A program made the translations under genes and the position numbers. From the NCBI GenBank assembly GCA_963969395.1, contig OZ017797.1, positions 3,410,001 to 3,474,000 of the forward strand: a stretch of DNA of 64,000 bases, read 5' to 3'. The DNA comes from Pseudoscleropodium purum (Eukaryota; Streptophyta; Bryopsida; Hypnales; Brachytheciaceae). Shown piece after piece: positions 26,908-39,508 of this stretch (its first letter is position 1; each line of letters begins with the position of its first letter). A model generated the notes under the pieces. It saw nothing but the letters and a program-made list of their open reading frames with translations, made no database searches and was not told where the DNA came from.

Positions 26908-28575
26908 GAAGCAAATTTCAGAATAAATCTTAAATCACAAACTGTCTCACAAAACCAAGCATTTAACCAAAAAAAAGTCACCTCCTCTTTTTAAGGAGTA
27001 TGTGGCACACCATCATTCCCTCAAGGAATCAATGACTACTAGCCACAACGTATTTGATCACATATATTGATCTTTTCATTGACGGCTATGGTAAAATGGA
27101 ATACTGCCTGCGGTGTGCTGGGACCCATTCACTTGACTGCAGCAATTCGAAACCTGGTTTGTTGTCATATAGGTCTCAAGCCGTGAGTGCTCGGGGAGAG
27201 TTTTGAAAATTGGATTGTTGGGTTCTTCCCCGGGAGCGCTCCTCGCCAGAAGCTCGTCAGGCAGCATTCTCAGTTCTGCAGAAATACATTAATTTCACAA
27301 TTTCTCGACCACATTAATTGCCTCAACGTCACGAATTCAAGTCCCCAGACACTTGATATATAAAAAGATTGATTTCTTTTGAAATTTGCCAGAGGTGTTA
27401 ACCCCGAAGTACCCAAGTGACCAAAAACCACTTCCATACCTACACGAGTTAAAATCAACCATTTTGGAAGCTTCAGGGAATGCAACAAAAGTGCATCAAT
27501 AGAAAAAATCAATATTGTCATGTATTTCTTAACGGCAGAAGTGTATTGCAATCAACTACTGTACTGCCATGGAAGGTCAACTTTCTAGTTCTAGTGGCTT
27601 GATACGAGATATATAAACCATGAATGGGATTTCGAAAGCAAATAATTCCTTCAGTCTCTTCTGCAAACAGTCTTGTTGCCCAGTGTGTTTGTTGCCTTGA
27701 CAGATTTCGATAAAAGTACTGGAACTGCGGACATCCAAAAAGAATGATTGATTAACCCTTTTCTCTTTGCCTGCAGCTTGAGATATGAAATCCATAATAT
27801 ATCATAATTACCCAGTTTTGTGTTGGCCATTCATTGTTGCAACCAGTAGCACTCCTGTGTTGAGTTCAGTTACTGACTAGCAAATGCAGCCTTCATACAA
27901 CCCTCATACCTTCTACTGCTCCATATACAGAAAGATCGTCCATACGCGATCAAATATTCCGAATTTTCTTCCAACCAAGGTCTTGTCGGTGAAAGAAGAC
28001 GGTTATTCTTCAAGGCGTAACTAAGAGCTCGATTGATTGAAACAACGAGCAACCTATTCACTCCAGCTTAGGGAGCTTAACGAGTGCCAAGTTGGAGATC
28101 TCCACCTGCAATTAATACGAGTAAAACAAAAAAAATCAAATCCGGAGTTTAAATGCAATATGAGCAGTTTCAAACGCATTCACGAGTGACAGGAATCTCC
28201 TCAACAATATCTTTTCCTCGACAAATTCTTCAATTCTCCCTCAGCCTGCGAGATTGTAGAACACACTCGGTCATGGTAAACCGTCTTGAGGTATTAGGAA
28301 TTGCGAGGAAGACTTCCTGCAAATTAAAAACTACGTGCAAGGTTCTACACAAAGATTGTCAATCGAATACACTCACTTCCCCTCAACAAAAGTTTGTGTG
28401 CAGTAGGGCTCCATGAAACGTTCTGATAGCTTCAAAGCCTTTAAGGCCAACACCCCTTGGCTTGAATTAACGAAGAGGATCCTGAGTAACGCAAACTCAT
28501 CTCTTCATATTGCAAAACAAACCAAGTTCAATGAGATGATAAAGAATTGGACATTGATAAGTAGAACAGAAATTG
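26908..28575 (-). pseudogene. Unrecognised multi-exon gene, copy 2 of the segmental duplication
   Basis: Same unit as 9546-11225, starting at the shared 'gaagcaaatttcag' and ending after 'acattgataagtagaac'. Copy 2 keeps a convincing C-terminal exon (27267-27076, minus) after a TCTGCAG acceptor. It reads LRMLPDELLARSAPGEE, then PIFKTLPEHSRLETYM, and ends ...IPFYHSRQ with a TGA. Upstream pieces are damaged: the exon matching the RSSQGVLALK piece of copy 1 shows small indels (about 28390-28510), and the 10420-10610 counterpart has lost about 85 bases (near 27920-28000). The two copies are broken in different places, which suggests an intact relative elsewhere in the genome. Function unknown. 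Confidence 0.5.
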
Positions 28576-28694
28576 ACTCTGGAAAGCTTCGAACTGGGAG
28601 CACAAACTAACGCCAGCATATGCGGAAGTGCGTTGGCACAGCTGGGTGTCAAACGACTGCATCATCTCACACCTGCCCCGAATCACTACACTTA

Positions 28695-28920
28695 CACTAA
28701 TGATGATAATGATGATAAATAGTGTTACCTACACTAATTTATTTTAAAAAGCCGTAAGCTTTTACTCTTGATGAATATTTTTACCAAATATGGATGTAGA
28801 GGTTTCCCACTTAGAATGATACTAGGATTTATGCACTTTGTAAAAATATTTATGAAGAGTAAAAACTTATAGCATTTCTAAAACAGTTAATATGGATAAC
28901 ACTATTTATCATCATTAGTG
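28695..28920. mobile_element. MITE with long terminal inverted repeats and TA target duplication
   Basis: The ends read CACTAATGATGATAA and its complement. They are flanked on both sides by TA (28693-28694 and 28921-28922). The inverted similarity runs nearly the whole length: 'taagcttttactcttgatg' on the left pairs with 'gaagagtaaaaacttat' on the right. The element is 226 bp and non-coding. The TA duplication points to the Tc1/mariner (Stowaway-like) group, which is an inference from the target site alone. The related duplicate at 35.2 kb lacks it. Confidence 0.8.
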
Positions 28921-29235
28921 TACTGTACTGTAGGTATGGTCGATGTTGTATCGGAATCTTCGTCCTCCACAATCATCCCTGCTCTCAACTACACTTCCTT
29001 CTTTTCTGCACACTTTGCTGACGTAGTGCCAACTGGGGTAGTGGCATTCACCATCCCCAGAGACAACGTAGCAACAGTCGATCAGGAACGTCATTTGCAA
29101 TGCCAAGCCAAAAGCCAAAAATCACAAAGGCTACCGTGTCGACTTGAAGCTCTGTCCGACCCCAACATTTCCAATTAATCCCAACACACACAGCGGCTTC
29201 ACTGGATATCACACTGTCTCGCCCAATTGTCACAC

Positions 29236-29730
29236 TTGTGGAGCGTTGATTGATCATTCACTCGGTTTGTGATCAATCCCGCTGTTGGGAGGCGCGCATT
29301 TCGGGTGACTCTTTAATTTTTGCACGTGTTTTGTTGGGGCTTTGATCTGGAATGAGCAGGCCTTCCACTTGGTCTGCGACACGGACCCCAAGTACAGTTT
29401 ATGTATATGCTCAAATTCTTGGTTGAGCTCGATTAGCTTGTGGGATTGAATCTCCTGGCTCCATCTAAACTGCGTCCTCCACACACTAGCTAGACCTCAT
29501 GTTGTCAGCATGTTTTTCAGACAGGGTCTAATTAGTATTGCTCAAATAGTGGAGAAGATCTTGCAGTTGCTGGAGCTAATCTGTACAATGCTGGGAAGGA
29601 TCTATCTTGTTTAGAGTCATTATTCTTTGAGATGTTCCTTGGATATTTCTATTAATGTAAGTTACTTGGCTTCTCTACGAAGTGGTCTTTTTTCCTTCAT
29701 GGCTCAGGTATGCCCACTAAGGTAGATGGC
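29236..29730. repeat. Segmental duplication unit, copy 1 (partner at 35250-35730)
   Basis: Shares 'tgtggagcgttgattgatca', 'gatcaatcccgctgttggga', 'tgatctggaatgagcagg', 'ctccacacactagctagacc' and 'cagacagggtctaattagta' with the partner in the same order and orientation, at roughly 90% identity by eye. No open frame runs through. It may be a promoter or untranslated region copied with its neighbour. Confidence 0.85.
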
Positions 29731-31390
29731 TGTAAAAGCGACCCTTTTAAGGGCTGATCCGCCTTTTTCATAGGTTTGCATGAACAGAAATGTTTTTGGC
29801 TCATTTTTCAGAGAAAGAAAAATGGATGCTGAACGTAACACAAGTGGTTTCATATTTTTCGAAGCATTTTTTATTTAGTTATGAATTTTCAAAGATTTTT
29901 TATAGTAGGTACCTATTTGTGACCATAGGTATCTCAAAATCTATCCCCCTAAAACTTCTAAAGTGATTTATGAACCATGGAGGAAATGATTGGCTCTTGG
30001 AATTAAAAAAAAATTTAATTCTTGATTCCTTCAATAGCAACAGTGGTCCATTTAAAGATGAGCTCCCATCCATTTTACAACCAGCTATGGGGCGGTTGCA
30101 AGGAGAGGGGTGCTTTTACAGCTATCTACCTTACTATGAAACCCATCACTTTTCATTCCCTGAAATAGCTACAAAATGTAGGGTAAGTGAAATAAGTCAC
30201 AAACAACAAAACATGGGGGCGATTTCACGACTAACATTAGATTATTTTTAGTGAAAGGCGACCCAACTCTCAATCTCTTAAAGGAATAACAACGGGTTTT
30301 GCTCTAGTGGACTTTGAGGGTCGACTGTGGTTTTGATTGGGTGTCTAAACTCTAGATGAGACAAATTTGGGTGCCCTCTTGAAACTAAGCCCTAGTATTT
30401 GATCGGGACTAATGATGCAAGGGACGAAGGGGGATGTACTTTCAAAATGAGCAATTTGTTTGCTCATTTTTTCTTGAGATAAGATAGAATGCAACCATGG
30501 GATCTTCAAGTTCACATTGAGAGTGAGATCCTCAAAAAAATTCAGATTATTTGACCACTTAGTTTCATAGATATTTTTAGTTTGGAGATAAATATATTAG
30601 GGTCAATGGGAAAATACAGTAGTGCACTTTGAAGAAGCGTACCTTGGTGAGAATATTTTGAAATGACGATCTTTTGTGCTTGGTGAAAGATAAGAGTTGA
30701 GAATGTTCATCTGAAAGTTCACAACATTCTAAGCATTTTCCAATTCATGGGGTAGTTTGCAATGCACAATGGTCATTGAAATGAAAGTAGCCTTTCTAAG
30801 AAATCAACAATTTTGAATGGCACACTTATCTTCTCCTTGAGCTCAATGGATGTGTCCTTTTTGAGGTGGGCAACAATCATTGATTGGTTGGCTAACTTTT
30901 CAATCCATGCCCAAACTAAATCCAAAAAACCAAGCCCTTGAAGACTATATTACAAACCCAACTTCAAAAAATTCCACAAGTTAAAATTTAGCTTGAGATT
31001 TGATGAAACTACCACAATTGGATTCACAACAGAGTCTATTTTCTAGAAAGAATTATGGTTTTGAAAAAATTCAAATTTAAAGAATGGGAAGCTTAAAAAA
31101 AATTGGGCAGCTGTTCAATTTAGTGAGCAGCTGCAAAGCATTTAGTGAGCAGCTGCAAAGCATTTAGTGTCAGAATTGGATACCACCATCCACTTGAGGT
31201 GAGTTGAAGATTGTGCCTTGAAAGAAACTTGATTCCATTTGTAAGAGTATTAGTGAGGCAGCTCCTGAAGATTGTGGCATGTTCCATGTCCATCGTTAAT
31301 TGAAGATTGAACCAAAATTGTTTTTTCAACATACTTGGAAGTTCTTCATCTATCATTTTGTAGACCTTCTAGACTAAGCTCTTGAAAACA
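29731..31390. other. AT-rich intergenic DNA, no gene
   Basis: Begins with a decayed relative of the 5645-6360 repeat (to about 29960). The rest has only small chance frames. A 22-base perfect tandem repeat lies at 31119-31162. Confidence 0.5.
31119..31169. repeat. 22-bp perfect tandem repeat, 2.3 copies
   Basis: The unit 'tttagtgagcagctgcaaag' plus 'ca' occurs at 31119-31140 and 31141-31162, then a partial third copy. A diverged single copy of the unit ('agcaactgcgaagcatttt') is at about 35800-35820, after the second segmental duplication unit. Confidence 0.85.
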
Positions 31391-33800
31391 TTCCTTGAAA
31401 CAATGTTCAACTGCTCAATCTTTGGATGCAAATAGGTGTAGATTTCTCAATAGTCACCAAATTGAAAAATCCATAGTAAAGAATTTTGAAGTGTAAATGA
31501 ACTTTGAGGTCATGTGCCCATCATTTTAGAGTTAGATTGGCAGTAGTTGGGAAAGGATTTGAAGAAGAGAAAGGTCATCAATGTGAAGAAATTGGAAGCT
31601 ATTTTGAATTTCGAATTGCTCACTTCGAAGTTATCTACTAAATGCTTTGAAGCCCATATTTATGATGATGAACACAATACTCTAAAGCAAAGCCTTGTCA
31701 CAATAATTTCTTATCCCTCCAATGGTATGCTTGGATCTTTAACTATTAAATGACATTCTTTTGCTTAGTGGGTAATTTAAGGTAGAATAAAAGATTTCCT
31801 TGAAGTGGGGCATCAAAGCATGGGTCTTATTGCTTAACCCAAAAAAATTTGATCAAGATTGCAAAAGAAAACAAAGTACTTTAACTTTACAACTAAAATG
31901 AAGTGCTTGGAAAGCCATAATAAATGTAGAAATAGAAAAGAGTGGAAAATAAACTTGCAAGAATTGTAAAATTCTAGGAGATCCTTGTTGAGGAGGAATG
32001 GAAGATTTGAGCATTTGTAGAAAAAATCTAGCCATAGTATCTTCCAATTTTTACAAGCTTTCATTTTCTTTCTATTGCTTGATCAATTGTTTCATCTATC
32101 ACTTAATCAATGAGTTGGTAGAGAATTATGTAGAAAAATCATAAAGAACCAAATGACCAAACTAATCCCATCTTTGAAGATTGAATAAAAATTGTTTTTC
32201 TAATATATTTGGAAGTCCTTCATCTACCATTTTGCAGAGCTTCCAAAGTAAGCTATTGAAAATACTCTTTGTCCATATTGGCTCTTTGAGGGATTAGGCA
32301 CCAAATGATTTGGGGGACGCATTGTATCCTCTTTGAGTTGGAAATGCAAAATCCTCCATATTTCATGGACTCAATATTGGTGAACTATGTTAGCTACAAA
32401 ATTTCAAAATAGTTTACATTGATCTTTGTATATTGGAAAAATGTGTTCTTTTAGAGACTCCACATTTCTATTATTCAGTGCCATGAATGGAACTATATTT
32501 GTAATCTACCCTCTTACACTTCCGCATACATGCATTGATGGCTTTCTAAATAAACATATAACTAGTTTAAATTCAAGGGCATAGAATGTGGCATAAATAG
32601 GACATTAGGTATGAGTGTGGACCTCTAGAACAAGTTGGAGCCACATGGAAAGTGCCCACTAGGGTAGGTGCTTGTACAAAGGACATTGTCCTTGCACATG
32701 TTCTACAAGGATTTTTTGCTAAAATTCTATATCCAAGGATATGTCTCAAAAAATACATACTCCAATATTTGAATTTGTAAAAAATAGGAAAAATAATTTT
32801 CTAAGAAACTAAAATAAATTTGTGCTAGAGAATTTCCTAGTGATAGAATTCAAGCAAATGAAATAATTCAAAACCACCTCTAATGTTTAGAAGTGCACTC
32901 GCAAAGGAGGCCTGTTTGCACAAATGTGGAGGACATAAAATAATGTTTCTTTAGATGCCGTTTGGTAGGAATATGTTTGCCTATTAAAGAAATATGACAC
33001 AAAAAATTCATTTTATAATCATTCATTTAACTCCTAAAGGACCAAATTGCATTTTTTTGACAACATAGCAATTTTGGGGCTTTTGGGAAGCTCACTATGA
33101 ATGGAATTTTTTTTTCAAATTTTCACACAACATGTGCCCAAGGAGTAGCCTTAAGTCCCAACAATTTTCATAACTTTTGACTATATGGTTTAAAAGTTAT
33201 TGCATAATATGTAATTTTCAATACTTGGTGGGTAGCCCAAAATTTTCTCAAAAAATCACCTTTTTCACATTTAATAATAAGAAATTGGTGTTCTCTCTCT
33301 CCCTCTCTTTGGAAAGCTTTGAATCATTCCATTTTGATTTATGAGATGAAAGTTATGAAGTGTTCTAGTTTGTAGGCAATTATGGATTGTTTTCCTACTT
33401 TAAAATAGACTTTAGATTCCTTTATTGAAAATCATCAAATCTTGAGGTCTCCTGCAACATTTACGGGTTAAGAATGTTTTGTCTTGAATACAAAATTTCT
33501 TTATACTCTATTTATAAACTCACAATGTTTTCAAATTTTCTCAAGAATATCTGAAAATTCTATGATTTACAATAGACGTGCTTTTATGTGTAAAAATCAA
33601 ATGTATGTGGTTAAAGGCCCTCTTAAAAATATTAAAAGATGTATTTTACAAAGTTTTGGTTATGTGACACCTCACATTCAACTCTTCATAGATCATTTTT
33701 TTGTTACCTCATGGAATGTTTTTTTTAACATAAAAGATGTGTGTATGAAAATTATGAATGTTTCCTACATATCCATGCAATCAAATTAAAAAAAATGTTC
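31390..33800. repeat. Interspersed AT-rich repeat family, copy B
   Basis: Colinear with 18190-20050. It carries 'gaaattggaagctattttga' near 31590 and 'ttcatctaccattttgcaga' near 32220. It also carries 'aaggaccaaattgcattttt' near 33038, 'ggaaagctttgaatcattcc' near 33311 and 'cctactttaaaatag' near 33393. The second segment also appears once just upstream (31320-31395). Non-coding. Confidence 0.7.
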
Positions 33801-35085
33801 ACTAATATTTTTCAATCAATTATCACAAATATTACAGTGTAAAACCATAAATGTTACAATTCATCCTAAATGAATTTTTGCCTTTTTGAAACTCAAATTT
33901 GGTATGCTTGGTTGGGATTGTATAAAAATTGAATGTCAAATACACAAGATAGTTAAAAAATGCCAATTGTGTTCTATTTTATGCAATATTCTTTGAGTGG
34001 CACTATAGGTAATTTGGAAGATTATTGGACTATATTGTACTGCATCCTTGTCCTACCCAACAAAGAAACTATTTGGAGATGTAATTCATGAGAGCAAAAA
34101 GTATCCATCCAAGTAGCATACTACTTCTAAGCAGGCAATCTTATTCCACTTTTGCTTTAGAATACAAATAATTTGGAAAATCAACTATGATATGGAAAGT
34201 GTACTTCTTGAATCACCAAAACTTGAAAACCACAACCTATAACATTGTATACATTATATAACTAGACAATGGTCTTTCCTATGCAAGGAGAATATTACGC
34301 TTTACCAGGTACTTTGCAGGGACTTATTAATTAATTCAAAGATTGGGTGTGGTTGAAGAGCCATACAAAACAATTTTATTCACAATGGAGAACCTTTTTT
34401 CAAGGATGCAAAAGAGACCCTTACCTCATTAGTAAACAATGTTATGAGGAGCTAGTACTTAGAGGGGTGTTGCATCTTGAACCTCTAGGTTGAAGGATGG
34501 GTCTTGTAGTGGTAGTGGTAGTAGAATAGAAAGGCACAAAAATCTCAAAATTCTACATTTTATAGAAGATGTGATTTCATTTCTAAAAAATGAATGTATG
34601 TGTGGTTAGAGTGATTTTTAGAGTTGTAACTATAAATGCTAGAGAAGACATTTTTTTGTCTTCAACCCTTAAAGTTCCATGAAGGCTATTTTACATCAAA
34701 AGCCACTCAAAATTGCCATTTCTATTGCAAAGAGCAAAAAACTTTAAAATTTGTTTTATTTTTGCAAATTTAACCTTAGGATCTTGGACTAGTGCAAGAA
34801 TGTGTGGAAGAAATTTCAGGAACATTAACCGCATAGATTGCTTCATATTTACATTTAAAGTGAAGGAAATAAACTTTTTTGCACACTTTGCTTGAATAGA
34901 GTTTTGGTTTGAATCTTCTTAATATAAAATTTTTGTACTAATGATTTGAACTTTTATGTCCATGTTGAATAATTGAATTCAGAATCTAGGATAAAAATTT
35001 CAAATAAACCAAAACTTAATTTTCAATCATTAAAAATTTATTAAATAGAAGAAGGTTCAAAATATAAGGGAAAACAAGATTGTTA
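33800..35085. other. AT-rich intergenic DNA, no gene
   Basis: Only weak similarity to 21285-21360 near 34540-34620. No coding or RNA feature is recognised. Confidence 0.5.
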
Positions 35086-35159
35086 ATAGCTTTAAGATGG
35101 AATTGAAACACTTCTATCTTGTGAAATCATGCAATTCGATCTCTATTATGTTACGATTG

Positions 35160-35730
35160 TCTACTGATCAATTCAAAAGCTTGAAACCGGGAGCATGGAA
35201 TAACGCTATGCCAGCACACGCCGCACATAAACACATGCGTTGTTACAGGAACTGTGGAGCGTTGATTGATCACTCGGTTTGTGATCAATCCCGCTGTTGG
35301 GAGGCATTTCGGGTGTCTGACTCTTTAATTACGCAGGTGTTTTGTTGGGGCATTGATCTGGAATGAGCAGGCCTTTCACTTGGTCTGAGACACCCCAAGT
35401 ACTGTTCATGTGCTCAAATTCTCGATTTCGTTGTGGGATTGAATCTCCTGGCTCCATCTCAACTGTGTCCTCCACACACTAGCTAGACCTCATGTTGTCA
35501 GCATGTTTTTCAGACAGGGTCTAATTAGTATTGTTCAAATAGTGGAGAAGATCTTGCAGTTGCTGGAGCTAATCTGCAACGCTGCCAAGGATCTATCTTG
35601 GTTTAGAGTCATTATTCTTTGAGATGTTTCCACAAAATATTTTTACTAATTCACTTGGCTTCTCTACAAAGTCTTCGTTTTCTTCTTCGTGACTTGAAGT
35701 ACGCCTCCGAGGGCCGGTTGCGGTCAGTCA
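35160..35730. repeat. Segmental duplication unit, copy 2 (partner at 28576-29730)
   Basis: The match starts earlier than in the entry at 29236: 'agcttgaaaccgggagcat' and 'cgctatgccagcacac' here correspond to 28585-28625. About 600 bases present in the partner (28630-29235, including the 226-bp MITE) are absent here. No coding sequence is recognised. Confidence 0.8.
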
Positions 35731-37030
35731 GAATGGTTTGGGTGCCCTCGTGAGCAAGCTGGATTTGTTAAAAAGATTTGGGAGCTGTTCGATTCAGTAA
35801 GCAACTGCGAAGCATTTTGAGTGTCTGAATGTTGGACTCCAAAGTCGGACACTCACACACAAAGGAGCAAGAAAGTGACCACATTCTTGGCCTATTGCTT
35901 GGAGCACATGTACAGGTGTTCAGTTATGAAATTTATTAATCAATTTACATGATAGAATTGTACACAACCTAGAGTCACATCTGCTACAAACTTCAGTTGT
36001 GGGAGTTGGATAGTTCATCTTGAAAATCATAAATATTTCTATGAAACATATAATTATCAAATGTGGAAATGAAAGTGTTAGAGGTGTTCTATTTGATAAT
36101 ATGTAGAAAGTGATTGCAAAGTAGTTCATCATTTTGTGTGCACTAGATAGCTAATAAAGGACGCATTGCTTGCTTCATTGTTGTATAGGAATTTCTTAGC
36201 AATTATAGTGATTCTTATAGTTCATAGTCATGTAGAACACAAAGTGCTCTACAAAGAATTCTAATGTAGACAATGTCCACTCATAAGTTGTTAATGGTCA
36301 CGATCAAGGAATATGAGAAACTAATGGAGATATTGAGAATTTCATCAAGTTGAGATTAAAATGTGAGAAGGCTTAATAACTAAGATTTAGAATCAAACAA
36401 AATTGTCATCTTTTCACTTGTGCAAAAGGTTCATTTTATTGTTTTTGTTTAATTTAATTTTTCTTTTTAAAAGCAATCTTATTTTAACTTTCAGAGTGTT
36501 TATTCAATTGTTATACATAATCTCATTAGAACAATATTTACACTACAGCAAATCCAAATATTATTGCAAATTTTTATTTCCCTTATTTCTTTATAAAAAT
36601 ATTTGGAAGCCACTAAAGCAAAATCATTACAGTTGCATATGATTAAATTGTAATTTATTCATGTCTATCATATTCATCTATTCATAGAGTATTTATAAAT
36701 ATAGACTTGAAGAAAACAATGAAGACAAACAATGAAGACAAATGTATATCCAAAAAGTCATTGTAAAACACCAAGAGCATAAATAATAGAAATGGTCACG
36801 AAAACAATTGCCAAAAATATTAACAACATAATGAATAAATTTGATGTCAACATATATAATAACTCATATACAAGGATGTCAAAATAATTTAAAAATGATA
36901 AAATGTTTAAATTTAAAACCTTAGTCAAAATTATTAGTAATTAAAGTGAAGTAAAATAATATTCAATACAATTTAAAATAAATAAAATAATAAATAAACT
37001 AAAAAACAATTTTTGATGGCTTTACATACA
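35731..37030. other. AT-rich intergenic DNA, no gene
   Basis: Nothing coding is recognised. A decayed single copy of the 22-base repeat unit lies near 35800. Confidence 0.45.
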
Positions 37031-37330
37031 TGAAACAATGTTCAATTGCTTAATATTTGGACATAAATTGTTGTTACAGTTAACTTTCATTAATCTCCAA
37101 ATTGAAAAATCAATAGTAAAGATTTTGAAGTTCAATTGAACTTCATGATCTTATGCCTATCCTTTCAGAGTTAATTTGACAATAAATGGGGAAGAAAAAG
37201 AAGGTGATCAACATGAAGAAATTAGAACCCATTTTGAATTTTCAATTGTTCACTTCTAAGTTAGTTGCCATTGTATTCCAAAGTTTGTATTGTAGGATGA
37301 TGAATACAACTCACAATTGGTTTAAAACAA
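37030..37330. repeat. Interspersed AT-rich repeat family, copy C (first segment only)
   Basis: Matches 31400-31690 in the same orientation: 'aacaatgttcaattgctta', 'caaattgaaaaatcaatagt', 'gatcaacatgaagaaatta' and 'attgttcacttctaagtta'. It ends after about 300 bases, so it is a fragment. Confidence 0.75.
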
Positions 37331-39433
37331 AGTCTTGTCAAAATAAATTCTAATCCCTCTAATGGTTTGCTTTGATCTTCTTTACTCCTAAATGATATTC
37401 TCTTGTCTAGTGAGTAGTTTAAAAGCAAATAAAAAATCTTCTTGAAGTGTCTTGTTGCTTGCCTCCAAAAAAATTGATTAAGGCTACAAAAGTAAATAAT
37501 TAATGTTATTCATCCAAAATCAAATTTTTCTTTTCTAAAACTCAAAATACTCATTCCCAAAGCAAGGCTAAAATACTCATCTTTATTTATTTTTTAATGA
37601 ATTCAATTGTAAAATCTTCTACTCTACTTACATAATTACATTCTTCTAAAATTTAAAGTGAACATCCTTACCAATTGCAAGATCATAACACTAAAAGCAA
37701 GCTTTTTAGTTTAGCTTTCTTTAAAGGTGAAATTTTGTCTTTTAAGTTTTTTAGTAAATAATGTGTGTATCTTAAATAATATGTATTTTAGATAGCTTGT
37801 TAGAGAATGAATTGACAATACATGAAAAAAAAAATTATCCAAAAGAAATATCATGCTCATTGAAAACAAATTAAGTGGAAGGAAGTTTCGGATAAAAGAA
37901 AAATCTAAATTCCTAATATCTTTGATATAAAATTAAATAATATCAATCCCAATAGTTAAGATGTTTTTTATAAAAAATAAAAAAAAATTCCATATATTTT
38001 TGTTTTTGTTTTCTGTTTTTTTTTAAATTATTTTATTTTTAAAAATAGAATTTAAAAAATGACTTTATATGTTATTTCTACTTCATTATTTTTTATACCA
38101 ATTAGAATTATCATAATTTCATTTCATTAATGAAAATAGAATTATTCAAAGCTTCTTGTGTAAATATGAATATATCCTTCCGAGGAAAAAAATGATTTTA
38201 AAAGAAAATAACTTTTAGCTACTTACTTTGACATTGAAATTGAATTAGACCTTATAACTTTTGCAATATTTATTGGAATGACATGAAATAAAGCTTTACA
38301 TGTAGAACATGATAATTAGAAGTTACTTTAAAAATTTCATGCAAAAATTCAAAAGTATTAAGTTACTATATCCTTTCCAAATTTACAAAAAGCCAAAAGT
38401 GGATTCTTTAGTCCTTCAGGGATTAACTCTTAAAGGATAAACTAGTAACTATGGATAGTCTTTTTGGATATTGTGGGAATCACTAGTTTAAAAAATTGCA
38501 AAAGCACTCATTGAAAATCAAACTATTGTAGAAGACCTCCCCTTTTCACAACAAAATTCAGAGGATGAATAATTACACTTCAATCCTATAGAGAAGGGTT
38601 CTCTATCAATCATCAAAATGACCACCACCTCATTTATGGGTGAAAGAGTCTTTGGTTCATTGACTTGGCTTGTTACAAAGTTTGCAACGAAGCATACAAG
38701 TGTGGATATAAGAAGAGACCTTGCTACAATAGTAGCACATTATAGATATGGATGAAAAATTGAAATAGAAGATGAAATCTTGGATGAAACCATGATCAAA
38801 TTATATAACATGACGATCTAATCAAAGTTCATGACAAAAATCATTATAATTATCAAATGTATTTGATAGATGTATGTACCAAATATATATTGGAAATACA
38901 TGCAATTTATGGATAAGTGTCATATTGATGGATGTCATATTAACAATCTTGAAAATTAAATGCATGGTAGCAACATAGGAATAAATTAATAGCTTTGGAA
39001 TCCTCATAATTTTATTCTACCATTCTTAATCTTCAATTAAAAAGTTTATATCTATAATGAAGATCAAATAGAAGGTTTATTGAAAAAATTCTAATTGGAA
39101 GTTTGGTTTCCAACCACAATAGGATGAATTTGTGGAAAATTTAATAAAATGATGAATATAGAGACAAATTCTAGAATTAACTATTTTTAAACTATCAAGA
39201 TATTCAAATGCTATACCTAAAAAAATATTAAAATACAATCTCATCAATGGTAGTATAAAGCAACACTAAGCCTTAGAGTTTACATAGAAAAATTGTGCAT
39301 GTTATTGTACAATATTCTTACTTCAAATGCTATAAACCAAAGATTTCTATAAAAGAATCAAACATGTAAAAATAAACCTGCATCTTATTCTTTGATTGGA
39401 AATTTTCATTTCTAATAAATTTATTTACTATTC
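37330..39433. other. Very AT-rich intergenic DNA, no gene
   Basis: Long A/T runs, no open frame of note and no repeat structure that I can see. Confidence 0.45.
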
Positions 39434-39508
39434 AATCAAAACTCCCAGTGGGTACTTTAATCAAAACTCCAAGTGGGTGCTTTAATCACAACTCCAAGTG
39501 GGTGCTTT
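39434..39508. repeat. 25-bp tandem repeat, three copies
   Basis: Three adjacent units (39434-39458, 39459-39483, 39484-39508) of the form 'aatcaaaactccaagtgggt' plus 'gcttt'. The outer two each differ from the middle unit by one or two bases. Confidence 0.9.
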
